This document shows, one piece after another, positions 44,399 through 51,590 of a stretch of 64,000 nt of DNA. Both the position numbers and the translations under genes were made by a program. Source of the stretch: CAWHHZ01 sp963829355 (GTDB lineage: Bacteria > Acidobacteriota > Thermoanaerobaculia > Gp7-AA8 > JAHWKK01). The stretch is taken from positions 186,001 to 250,000 of the forward strand of contig CAWHHZ010000006.1 in assembly GCA_963829355.1 (NCBI GenBank). Direction: 5' to 3'. The notes beneath the pieces were generated by a model, which ran no database searches, was not told the origin of the DNA, and saw only the letters and a list, made by a program, of their open reading frames with translations. How positions within the stretch are numbered: position 1 is the stretch's first letter; each line of letters starts with the position of its first letter.

Positions 44399-45793
44399 TC
44401 ACGCCACTTCCGGCTCAGCTTCCAGCTCGAAACCAGCCTTTCGCCAGCCGGCAGTGCCGCCGGTCACGTTCGACAGTTCCCCGAACCCGGCGCGCTCGAG
44501 GATGCTCGTCCCGATCGACGAGCGGTATCCGCCTTCGCAAATCACCGCGGTCTTTCTCGACGGGTCGAGCAGACCCAGCTTCTCCGAAAGCGCGTCCAGT
44601 GGGACATTCACGGCTCCCGGAACGTGTCCGCCGTCATACTCGGAGCGGCGTCTGACATCTACCACCTGCAGATCCGGTGCGTTCAGCCGGTCCCTGAGGT
44701 CCTCCCTCGTGATCTGAGGAACCGAGGCCACTCGTTCCCCTGCACTGCGCCACTCCTCCACTCCACCGGTCAGCCAGCCCGCCACCAGCTCCATACCCAC
44801 CCGCGAGAGGCGCATGAGAGCTTCCAGAGCGCTCTGCTCCTCGTACGCCATGATGACGATCGGAACCGATGGGTCGAGAAGAGTGCCGGCCCAGGAAGCG
44901 TACTGCCCGCCGAGACCGATGTTGATCGATCCGGGCAAATGAGCGGTTCCGTAGTCGCCAGGCTCGCGGACGTCCACGACGATCCCTCCGCTCTCCAACA
45001 CCCCTCGCACTTCGCGCGGGTCGAGCCCGCGCAGCTCGATCTGATCGAGCCTCCTCGCCCCCAGCCGATTCATTTCGGCATCCATCGGGAAGTAGGCAGG
45101 TGCTGGAGCGAGATTCGTCGACATCGTTTCTACGAACGTTGCACGGGATTCGATGTGCAGCGCGTAGTTCGTCCGCTTCTGCTCCCCGATCGTGGAGGAC
45201 CGCTCCGAGGAGATGTTCCTTCCGCAGGCGGATCCGGCTCCGTGCGCGGGGAAAACCTCGACGTCGTCGGGAAGGGTCATCAGCTTCTCCCAGATTGAGT
45301 CGTACAGCATTCCTGCCATCTGTGCGGCGCTGAACCCTCTGGAGCCGACCAGATCAGGCCGCCCCACATCACCGATGAAAAGAGTATCTCCGGTGAGCAC
45401 TTTCGATGGCTTTTCAGAGTCGGAGCGGTCGATGATCAGCCATGAGATGCTCTCGGGAGTATGCCCCGGCGTCTCCAGTGCTCTCAAAACGACGTCGGTG
45501 CCGAGTCGAATCTCATCTCCTTCCGATACCGGAATGTGTCTGAACTCTGCTCCCGCGCGGGCCCCGATCAGGATTTCCGCTCCAGTGCGCTCGGCCAGTT
45601 CCACATGACCGCTCACGAAATCCGCGTGAAGGTGAGTCTCCAGAACGTATCTGATCTCGAGCCCCTGTCGCTCGGCCTCTTCCATATACGGATCGACGTC
45701 CCGCTGCGGATCCACGACTGCCGCGACGCCGTCGGCGCCGACCAGATACGAAGCATGAGCGAGACAGCCCAGATAGAACTGCTTGAAGTACAT
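44399..45793 (-). CDS. MBL-fold persulfide dioxygenase-like protein fused to two rhodanese domains
   Basis: A 464-residue fusion. Residues 1-235 are a metallo-beta-lactamase domain with ETHLHADFVSG (His54, His56, Asp58), GHTPES, LTGDTLFIGDVGRPDL and FPAHGAGSACG, typical of ETHE1-like glutathione persulfide dioxygenases. Two rhodanese domains follow. The first (about 260-350) has IMAYEEQSA where the catalytic Cys should be and is probably inactive. The second (about 370-455) has the active loop CEGGYRSS. Expected role: oxidation and transfer of sulfane sulfur in the cytoplasm. Its downstream end faces the rpsT terminator. Confidence 0.9.
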   Translation of the reverse strand: MYFKQFYLGCLAHASYLVGADGVAAVVDPQRDVDPYMEEAERQGLEIRYVLETHLHADFVSGHVELAERTGAEILIGARAGAEFRHIPVSEGDEIRLGTDVVLRALETPGHTPESISWLIIDRSDSEKPSKVLTGDTLFIGDVGRPDLVGSRGFSAAQMAGMLYDSIWEKLMTLPDDVEVFPAHGAGSACGRNISSERSSTIGEQKRTNYALHIESRATFVETMSTNLAPAPAYFPMDAEMNRLGARRLDQIELRGLDPREVRGVLESGGIVVDVREPGDYGTAHLPGSINIGLGGQYASWAGTLLDPSVPIVIMAYEEQSALEALMRLSRVGMELVAGWLTGGVEEWRSAGERVASVPQITREDLRDRLNAPDLQVVDVRRRSEYDGGHVPGAVNVPLDALSEKLGLLDPSRKTAVICEGGYRSSIGTSILERAGFGELSNVTGGTAGWRKAGFELEAEPEVA

Positions 45794-45948
45794 CAGTGAC
45801 CTCCGGTTTCAATCACCTTGAATGAGTCATCCCGAGCGAAGATTTCACCCTCCTCTGAAAATCGCTCCACTGTCCACACTCCTCCGAGCAGGCCGCGGGA
45901 AGCTTTCGTCCCGAACAGGCCTTTCCCTCTCATGAAGGAGACTTCCCC

Positions 45949-46479
45949 TTGAAATTGGCGAAACCCGTAACGATCATCATGCTGCTTCTCACGGTGGCCG
46001 GCTTCACGCCGCTTCACGCTCAGACGACCGGCGACGATCGGGACGCCCTGCTCAGAGCATTGCTCGAGGAGATCCGGGCTCTCCGGCAAACTCTCGAAAG
46101 ATCGCAGTTGTTCGAGTTGCGGGCCAGCATCATGCTCGACCAGATGCAGGTGCGGCAAAGTTCGATCGACAAGCTCCGGCAGCGGCTGAGCGAGCTGCGG
46201 CAGCAGAACTCGTACGACGGTTCCGAGGAGTTCGAGTTCTACGTCGATGAAGTCAAGCAGAGGCTGGACCGAGAGACCGATCCCACTCAGCGCCAGCAGA
46301 TCGAGCGCGAGCTCGAGATGATCGAGAAGCGCAGGGAGATTCAGGAGCGGCGGAACGGCGAGGTCCAGCAACAGATCCAGCAACTCGAGCTCAGACTTCT
46401 CGAGGAAGAGGACAAGATGGTCGATCTCGAAGGTGAGCTGGATCGTCTTCAGCGATCACTCATCGATCAGACGGACTGA
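45949..46479 (+). CDS. Exported coiled-coil protein
   Basis: A 176-residue protein from a TTG at 45949, with AAGGAG nine bases upstream. The signal peptide (VTIIMLLLTVAGFTPLHA) is followed by an almost uninterrupted coiled coil from about residue 28 to the end (LRALLEEIRALRQTLERSQL, LEMIEKRREIQERRNGEVQQ). No lipobox. No domain is recognised. It is divergent from the MBL-rhodanese gene and monocistronic; a periplasmic structural or adaptor role is only a guess. Confidence 0.75.
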   Translation: MKLAKPVTIIMLLLTVAGFTPLHAQTTGDDRDALLRALLEEIRALRQTLERSQLFELRASIMLDQMQVRQSSIDKLRQRLSELRQQNSYDGSEEFEFYVDEVKQRLDRETDPTQRQQIERELEMIEKRREIQERRNGEVQQQIQQLELRLLEEEDKMVDLEGELDRLQRSLIDQTD

Positions 46480-46595
46480 AGCCGTTTCCTGACGAGAGAG
46501 CCGCTGACTTCTATCCCCGCAAAGAGAGTCTGACAGGTACACAATTGCGTTGACTCGAACCTCTGTCATGAAACACCGCCACCCACAGCTCAGCC

Positions 46596-46601
46596 TATAA
46601 T
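46596..46601 (+). promoter_or_regulatory. Putative -10 box, leaderless start of the Crp-family gene
   Basis: A consensus TATAAT ends six bases before the ATG at 46608. No -35 box at the normal distance is evident. Spacing implies transcription from the start codon itself. Confidence 0.55.
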
Positions 46602-46607
46602 CGCACC

Positions 46608-47306
46608 ATGCCGAGTCATTCTCAGGACAAATCCCGCATCCCCTTCGGCGCCATCCCTGCGCTCGCCTCGCTCAAGGAAGAAGATCGAGAACAGATCGCG
46701 CCGCTGTGTCAGGTCAGGGGCTACGAGAAAGGCGCGGTGATTTTCCACGAGGGAGAGCCCGCGGACTGGATCCATTTCATCTACATCGGACGTGTCAAAA
46801 TCGTCAAAGCGGCTGGTGTCCGTGATCTGATCATCGAGATTCTCGACCCCGGTGAGCCGATCGGCGCGGTCGCAGCGTACGAAGGACGACCTTTCCCCGC
46901 GACCGCCATCACACTCGAGCCGTCGGGAATTCTGTCGATCCCCACCGACAGCTTCTTCCGTCTCCTCGAAACCAGTCCGATGATCACTCGACGTCTGTTG
47001 GCAGGTCTCACGATGAGACTCATGGCGCTCAATAAGCGGCTTGCCGATATGACCGGATCGGTCGAGTATCGTGTCGCCGCCCTCATGACGACCCTTGCCG
47101 GTCGACTCGGCGAGAAGCGCGAAGATGGTACGTTCGTCCCACTCTCGCTCTCGCGGCAGGAGATCGCCGACCTCGCCGGAACGACGATCGAGACCGCGAT
47201 CCGGCTGATGAGCCGATGGCAGAAGGAAGAGGTCGTGCTCACCGAGAAGGATGGATTTGTCATTCCAGATCTCGATGCGCTCCGCGTGATCGCCGACGGG
47301 ATGTGA
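46608..47306 (+). CDS. Crp/Fnr-family transcriptional regulator
   Basis: A 232-residue regulator. Cyclic-nucleotide-binding-like beta roll (about 25-135, GAVIFHEGEPADWIHFIYIG), dimer helix, and a C-terminal winged helix with SLSRQEIADLAGTTIETAIR, where the recognition helix has the ETAIR pattern of the family. There are no N-terminal Fe-S cysteines as in FNR, and the beta roll lacks a clear cAMP-binding RxS motif, so the signal is unknown. Preceded by a strong -10 box with almost no leader. Confidence 0.9.
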   Translation: MPSHSQDKSRIPFGAIPALASLKEEDREQIAPLCQVRGYEKGAVIFHEGEPADWIHFIYIGRVKIVKAAGVRDLIIEILDPGEPIGAVAAYEGRPFPATAITLEPSGILSIPTDSFFRLLETSPMITRRLLAGLTMRLMALNKRLADMTGSVEYRVAALMTTLAGRLGEKREDGTFVPLSLSRQEIADLAGTTIETAIRLMSRWQKEEVVLTEKDGFVIPDLDALRVIADGM

Positions 47307-47453
47307 GAGACCGCGAGAGCTGGGGCCCGATTTCACTTCGGCGGCTTCAACCATAGCGGGCTCGCTCCATGGTCATACCTCCATGGCAGCAAGGTTGCTC
47401 AGTGGAGTATCCATCAATAGTCTTTTTCGGATACTGAAAGGATCTCCACGAAC

Positions 47454-48542
47454 ATGCTCGAGTCAATCAATCTGCGCGAACTCGCCGAGATGAGCGGCCC
47501 CGATCGCGCCTTTCTCAGCCTCTACCTCTCCTCACCCGAAGCGATCAATTCGCTCAATGACAAAGCAGATCAGATCCGGAGACTGCTCTCGGGAGAAGAG
47601 GACGAGCTGGAGCACTTCGAGCGCTCGTACTCGATGATCCGTGAAGCGCTCGAGGAGAACAGCGTCAAGGGACCCATGGTGATGTTTGCATCCTGGGCAC
47701 TCGACTTCCTCGTCGGCTACCCCCTCCAGATTGCACCGCCCGACCGGCTCTGGATCGATTCTTCTCCGTACATCCGGCCGCTGGCCGAGATGCAGGACGA
47801 ATACGAAACCTTCGTCATCGTGACGGCCGACAACTACGACGCCCGGATCTACCTCGTAGCCGAAATGAACGCCGAGTCGGTCGGGAGAGTGAAAGGAGAC
47901 GTGAAAAACCACGTGCGCAAGGGTGGCTGGTCCCAGAAGCGCTATCAGCGCCGGCGTGACAATGAGCTTCTCCATTACGCGAAGGAAGTGGTCGAGATCC
48001 TTCAGAAGGTCGTGACCGAGGAGGAGATCGATCGCATCGTGCTTCTCGGTCAGAGTGAAGCGATCAACGAGATTGAAGACGCAATGCCGGAGACTCTCCG
48101 CGGCCTGATCGCCGGACGCGAGTCAATGGATCTGGATTCGACTGAAAAAGAGCTCGTCGAGCGTGCGATGCCGATCTTCTTCACGCGCGAACGCGACGTC
48201 GAGGCGTCCTCCTGGGCTCGCATCAGGGAAGAGGCTCTCAGCGAAGGACTCGCCGTGATCGGCCCCGCCGCGGTGCTCAAGGCCGTGAAAGAAGGCCGCA
48301 TCGAGGAGATCGTCGTGGAGCGCGACCTGGAGCTATTCGGGATGCGTTGCCGCGACTGTGAGAACCTCGCTTACGCCAAGCCGCAACAATGCCCCCAGTG
48401 CCACTCGGCCTCGGTATTCGTCGTGGACCTCGTGAATGAGATTACGGAACTGGCATCGCAGACCAGCGCATCCGTGAACTTTACCGACCCTCTCGAGGGG
48501 CTGGCCGACTCCGGCGGAATCGCGGCGTTGACGCGATATTGA
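47454..48542 (+). CDS. Bacterial eRF1-like (baeRF) protein with zinc ribbon
   Basis: A 362-residue protein resembling archaeal/eukaryotic release factor 1 and Vms1-type hydrolases. The loop NHVRKGGWSQKRYQRRRDNE places Gly157-Gly158 and Gln161 like the peptidyl-tRNA-hydrolysing GxxQ loop. The C-terminal domain has IVLLGQSEAINEIEDAMPE and a zinc ribbon with Cys299, Cys302, Cys313 and Cys316 (CRDC and CPQC). Bacterial members of this group are thought to act on stalled or resting ribosomes, but none is well characterised to my knowledge. Monocistronic, with CTGAAAGGATCTC upstream as ribosome site. Confidence 0.82.
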   Translation: MLESINLRELAEMSGPDRAFLSLYLSSPEAINSLNDKADQIRRLLSGEEDELEHFERSYSMIREALEENSVKGPMVMFASWALDFLVGYPLQIAPPDRLWIDSSPYIRPLAEMQDEYETFVIVTADNYDARIYLVAEMNAESVGRVKGDVKNHVRKGGWSQKRYQRRRDNELLHYAKEVVEILQKVVTEEEIDRIVLLGQSEAINEIEDAMPETLRGLIAGRESMDLDSTEKELVERAMPIFFTRERDVEASSWARIREEALSEGLAVIGPAAVLKAVKEGRIEEIVVERDLELFGMRCRDCENLAYAKPQQCPQCHSASVFVVDLVNEITELASQTSASVNFTDPLEGLADSGGIAALTRY

Positions 48543-48649
48543 GCGGCCCCGAAGTCCGATTACACAACGGCCGGTCGTTCAGATAGTCGCCGGGGCGGGG
48601 CGCCCCGGGACATCGGGCCGGAGGCCCGACCCACCACACGGCGGTCCGC

Positions 48650-48946
48650 TCACTTCAGAGGCTTCAGCCTCCGCAAATCCAGCTCGCCGTCGAGAAGCTC
48701 CGGGAACCTGGAGAGGGCATGCTGGAGGTACGGCATTTTGAAATGGGCATCCAGTGCCGCCGAATCCCGCCATTCCTCGACGAACACGAACTTCCGATCA
48801 TCCTCGGTGTCGGCCATGAGGCGGTAATCCAGGCATCCGGCTTCCTCCCGAGTCGGTTCGACCAGACTCTCCAGAAGGCTCCTCAGTTCGTCAGTCCTGC
48901 CTCTTTTCGCGGTAAACATTGCAATCAGATGAAGTGAACTGCTCAT
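48650..48946 (-). CDS. Antibiotic biosynthesis monooxygenase (ABM) domain protein
   Basis: A 98-residue single-domain protein from the ATG at 48946, preceded by AAGGAGG; the 16-residue upstream extension is unlikely. It has the dimeric ferredoxin-like ABM pattern: HLIAMFTAKRGRTDELRSLL, CLDYRLMADTEDDRKFVFVE, WRDSAALDAHFKMPYLQHAL. YgiN-like members act on quinones or remove toxic carbonyls; the substrate is unknown. Divergent from the desaturase gene over a 90-base spacer. Confidence 0.88.
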   Translation of the reverse strand: MSSSLHLIAMFTAKRGRTDELRSLLESLVEPTREEAGCLDYRLMADTEDDRKFVFVEEWRDSAALDAHFKMPYLQHALSRFPELLDGELDLRRLKPLK

Positions 48947-49023
48947 TCGATCCTCCTTCACGAGCGTACCCGATTCGACAGGTGATTTTCTCATCCACGG
49001 AGTTAACTGGCACCATTTTCGTT

Positions 49024-49029
49024 TATAGT
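49024..49029 (+). promoter_or_regulatory. Putative -10 box, leaderless start of the desaturase gene
   Basis: TATAGT ends six bases before the ATG at 49036. TTAACT lies 15 bases upstream as a weak -35. Confidence 0.5.
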
Positions 49030-49035
49030 CGCGTA

Positions 49036-49950
49036 ATGTCAGCCACTGCCGAAGTCAGAACCGTCAAAGAGGCTCCGATCAACTCCAGCCTCGGAACCGA
49101 ACCGTGGAAGGCTCCCTGGTGGAAACCGGCGAAGGGTGACCGGCTCACGTTCGTCTACCTGGTCCTCATCCACGTGCTCGCACTGGTGGGGCTGGTCTTC
49201 TTTCCGACGCCTGGATGGAAAGTGGCGCTCATCACCGTCGGGGTGGCGTGGCTCGGAGGTCTCGGTGTGACGGTGGCCTACCACCGTTCGCTCGCGCATA
49301 CGGCGCTCCGTCTTCATCCCGTGGTGCGGCACGTTCTGATCTTCTTCGCGATGTTCGGTGGATCGGGATCGCCTGATTCATGGACGGCCAATCACCGTCA
49401 GCACCATGCCAAAGTCGAGACACCCGAGGATATCTCCAGTCCCTGGATCGGAGGATTCTGGTGGTCTCATCTTCGATGGCTCTGGCAGGCAGGGCACGTT
49501 CCGCTCGATCGCTGGTGTCCCGATCTCGACAAACCTCAATACAGGTTCTGGAACCGGATCCAGGTGCCGGTCGTCATCCTGTCTCTCTTCTGTGGCCTCC
49601 CCTTTGGGGCTGCAGCGTTCTTCTGGCTCGGTCCGATGCGCCTGGTGACCTCTCTTCACGCCCAGTGCTTCGTCAACAGCATCGCTCACATGCGCGAAGA
49701 CCGGAAAGATGGAGAAGACTCCTCGCAGAACATCACGTGGCTCGGGTTTCTCCATTTTTTCCAGGGCGAGAACTGGCACGCCAATCATCACGCGAAACCT
49801 TCGTCGGCAATGTTCGGATGGACTCGGTGGCAGATCGACTTCGGCTGGTACAGCATCCGTCTGCTCGAGAAGATGGGGCTCGCTACCGCAGTGAAGAGAC
49901 CGAGCAGCACCACGCTTCGTCCTGTACGGCCGGCGGTCTCAGTCGACTGA
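49036..49950 (+). CDS. Acyl-CoA/lipid delta-9-type fatty acid desaturase
   Basis: A 304-residue membrane di-iron desaturase. The three histidine boxes are clear: HRSLAHT, HRQHH and HANHH, with NSIAHM between the second and third. Four to five membrane helices surround them (LVLIHVLALVGLVFFP, VALITVGVAWLGGLGVTVAY). It introduces a cis double bond into saturated acyl chains, adjusting membrane fluidity. The ATG at 49036 is chosen because it is 7 bases from a -10 box; the longer frame crosses the divergent promoter. Its 3' end overlaps the convergent DUF389 gene by 12 bases. Confidence 0.92.
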   Translation: MSATAEVRTVKEAPINSSLGTEPWKAPWWKPAKGDRLTFVYLVLIHVLALVGLVFFPTPGWKVALITVGVAWLGGLGVTVAYHRSLAHTALRLHPVVRHVLIFFAMFGGSGSPDSWTANHRQHHAKVETPEDISSPWIGGFWWSHLRWLWQAGHVPLDRWCPDLDKPQYRFWNRIQVPVVILSLFCGLPFGAAAFFWLGPMRLVTSLHAQCFVNSIAHMREDRKDGEDSSQNITWLGFLHFFQGENWHANHHAKPSSAMFGWTRWQIDFGWYSIRLLEKMGLATAVKRPSSTTLRPVRPAVSVD

Positions 49951-51225
49951 TCGAAATGAGCTCAGGGGCCGGACGACCTGCACGCTGAGCAGCGGAGTTA
50001 CATTCTGGCGTTCGAGCCGGTCCGTCACGGCTTTTTCCACGGCACGACGAACGCGCTCGTCCGTGTACTGCGTTCCCAGCGGCTGCACGTACAGCACGCA
50101 AAGCAGTGAGTCCTGCCCCTGTATATTTGCGCGGGTAAAACGAACATTCGCCTCGACGAGACGAGCGATTTCGGTCGAATCGACGGCCTTGCGAATCTCG
50201 GCCGCCGCCCGTTGCGATTCGGTCGAGCGCTGCAGCGTCGGAGCTCCGTGATACTGCACTGCGAGCAGCGCCGCAAGAGCAATCGCGGAGACGACGAGGC
50301 TCGTGAGCGAGAGCCATTTTCTGCCGCGATCGTATCGGACGCCGTTCCACGACAGCCCTGCAAGACAGAAGACCACGGCGCCGGAAAGGTTGATCGTCAC
50401 GAGCTGGAGGACCAGCAGAAAAAGACCACTCCCCGCCATGCCCCACTCCCCGAGGGCGCCGGCCATTCCTACGAGACCTACCGGCGGAGCAATCGACGCT
50501 GCGACCAGCATTCCGACGGCGGTTCCCGAGACCAGGCTGCTCCGGCCCGACTGCAGAAGATTGATCGCCCCGGCCGCACCGGCTACCAGAGGGAGCACCA
50601 CCGCTACGGATGAGACCTTACTCATGTCGACCATCAGCGAGGTCGCGATCTCCTGCCGCAGGATCAGAGTCATCGCAGCGGCAACGGCCATCGCGACGGC
50701 CAGACCGACCAGATATCTCAACAAACTTCTGCCGATCAGCACTTTGTCGCCGCGGGCTGTGCCGATTGCGAGATTCATGGCGGGACCGGCGAAGGGAGCG
50801 ATCAGCATCGCTGCGATCATCAGGAATACCGTGTTCGTGAAGAATCCTACCCACACGATCATTCCGGCCGCCGCTGCATAGCCGATGAAGCCCTTCCATG
50901 AGCCGATACTCTGTAGACCCGCCAGGAAGATCTCGAGCGGGCTTCGCATCGCCACATCGATGACCTGGTCGGGCGTCTCGTCGACGGGAGGGTACAGAGC
51001 AATGATCCCCCGAGGATTCAGAGTGATCTCGATCTCTCCCAACTTCTCGAGCTCTTCCAGTACCGACTCTACTTTGTGGTTCGGAACGTGAGCGAGCAGC
51101 AACTCATCGTGATCATCATCACCCTCCACCGGAAGACGGCTGATGTTCCTCCCGCCGAGCTCGCGCACGCGATCAGCCGCTTCAGCTCCCCGGCCATTTG
51201 GAATCGTGATGAACAACTGCCGCAT
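49939..51225 (-). CDS. DUF389 family membrane protein
   Basis: A 428-residue protein: a soluble N-terminal ferredoxin-like part (about 1-80), then about seven membrane helices with the DUF389 hallmarks FFTNTVFLMIAAMLIAPFAG, PAMNLAIGTARGD and AVGMLVAASIAPPVGLVGMA, then a soluble C-terminal tail with a BON-like or ACT-like pattern (QPLGTQYTDERVRRAVEKAV). No biochemical function is established for the family. Monocistronic; a repeat element lies 40 bases upstream of the start. Confidence 0.88.
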   Translation of the reverse strand: MRQLFITIPNGRGAEAADRVRELGGRNISRLPVEGDDDHDELLLAHVPNHKVESVLEELEKLGEIEITLNPRGIIALYPPVDETPDQVIDVAMRSPLEIFLAGLQSIGSWKGFIGYAAAAGMIVWVGFFTNTVFLMIAAMLIAPFAGPAMNLAIGTARGDKVLIGRSLLRYLVGLAVAMAVAAAMTLILRQEIATSLMVDMSKVSSVAVVLPLVAGAAGAINLLQSGRSSLVSGTAVGMLVAASIAPPVGLVGMAGALGEWGMAGSGLFLLVLQLVTINLSGAVVFCLAGLSWNGVRYDRGRKWLSLTSLVVSAIALAALLAVQYHGAPTLQRSTESQRAAAEIRKAVDSTEIARLVEANVRFTRANIQGQDSLLCVLYVQPLGTQYTDERVRRAVEKAVTDRLERQNVTPLLSVQVVRPLSSFRSVD

Positions 51226-51263
51226 CGGAGACGAGAAGGCCGCACAGATCGTGCCGGGAAAGA

Positions 51264-51529
51264 GCTCGAGGGTTCAAGGGTCAAGAGTTCAGAGTCAAGG
51301 GGTCAAGAGGGCGAGAGCGCGTGGATCTACGGCGATGTCATCCTGAGCGAAGCGAAGGATCGGGTACGTCCTGACCGAAGCCGAACTTCGGCCCGGTAGG
51401 CTCCACGCGATCCTTCGACCGTCCTCCTCCCGCTTCGCGGGATCCGGCGGCTCAGGATGACAGCGCGTGGGCAGTCTTCCTCGTCAACAATTCAACCCTT
51501 GAACCCTTGAACTCTTGAGCTCTCGAACC
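51264..51529. repeat. Composite element: CTTGAAC-type arms around a short/long core
   Basis: The left arm (51268-51310) has GTTCAAGG/GTCAAGAG units. The core (51336-51462) starts TGTCATCCTGAGCGAAGCGA and ends in the long half with GGATCCGGCGGCTCAGGATG then ACA. The right arm (51488-51529) has CTTGAACC/CTTGAACT units in opposite orientation. The arms have 7-8-base periodicity. It occupies the spacer between the divergently oriented DUF389 start and the M16 terminator. Confidence 0.9.
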
Positions 51530-51562
51530 AAAAAAAGCCCGGTGCCATCACTGGCACCGGGC
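51530..51562 (-). terminator. Intrinsic terminator of the large M16 protease gene
   Basis: On the minus strand GCCCGGTGCC pairs with GGCACCGGGC (10 bp, 6-base loop) and is followed by seven T. It is 28 bases beyond the stop and directly abuts the right arm of the repeat element. Confidence 0.93.
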
Positions 51563-51590
51563 GCTAGGAACTCAACAGATTCCGCTCTTA

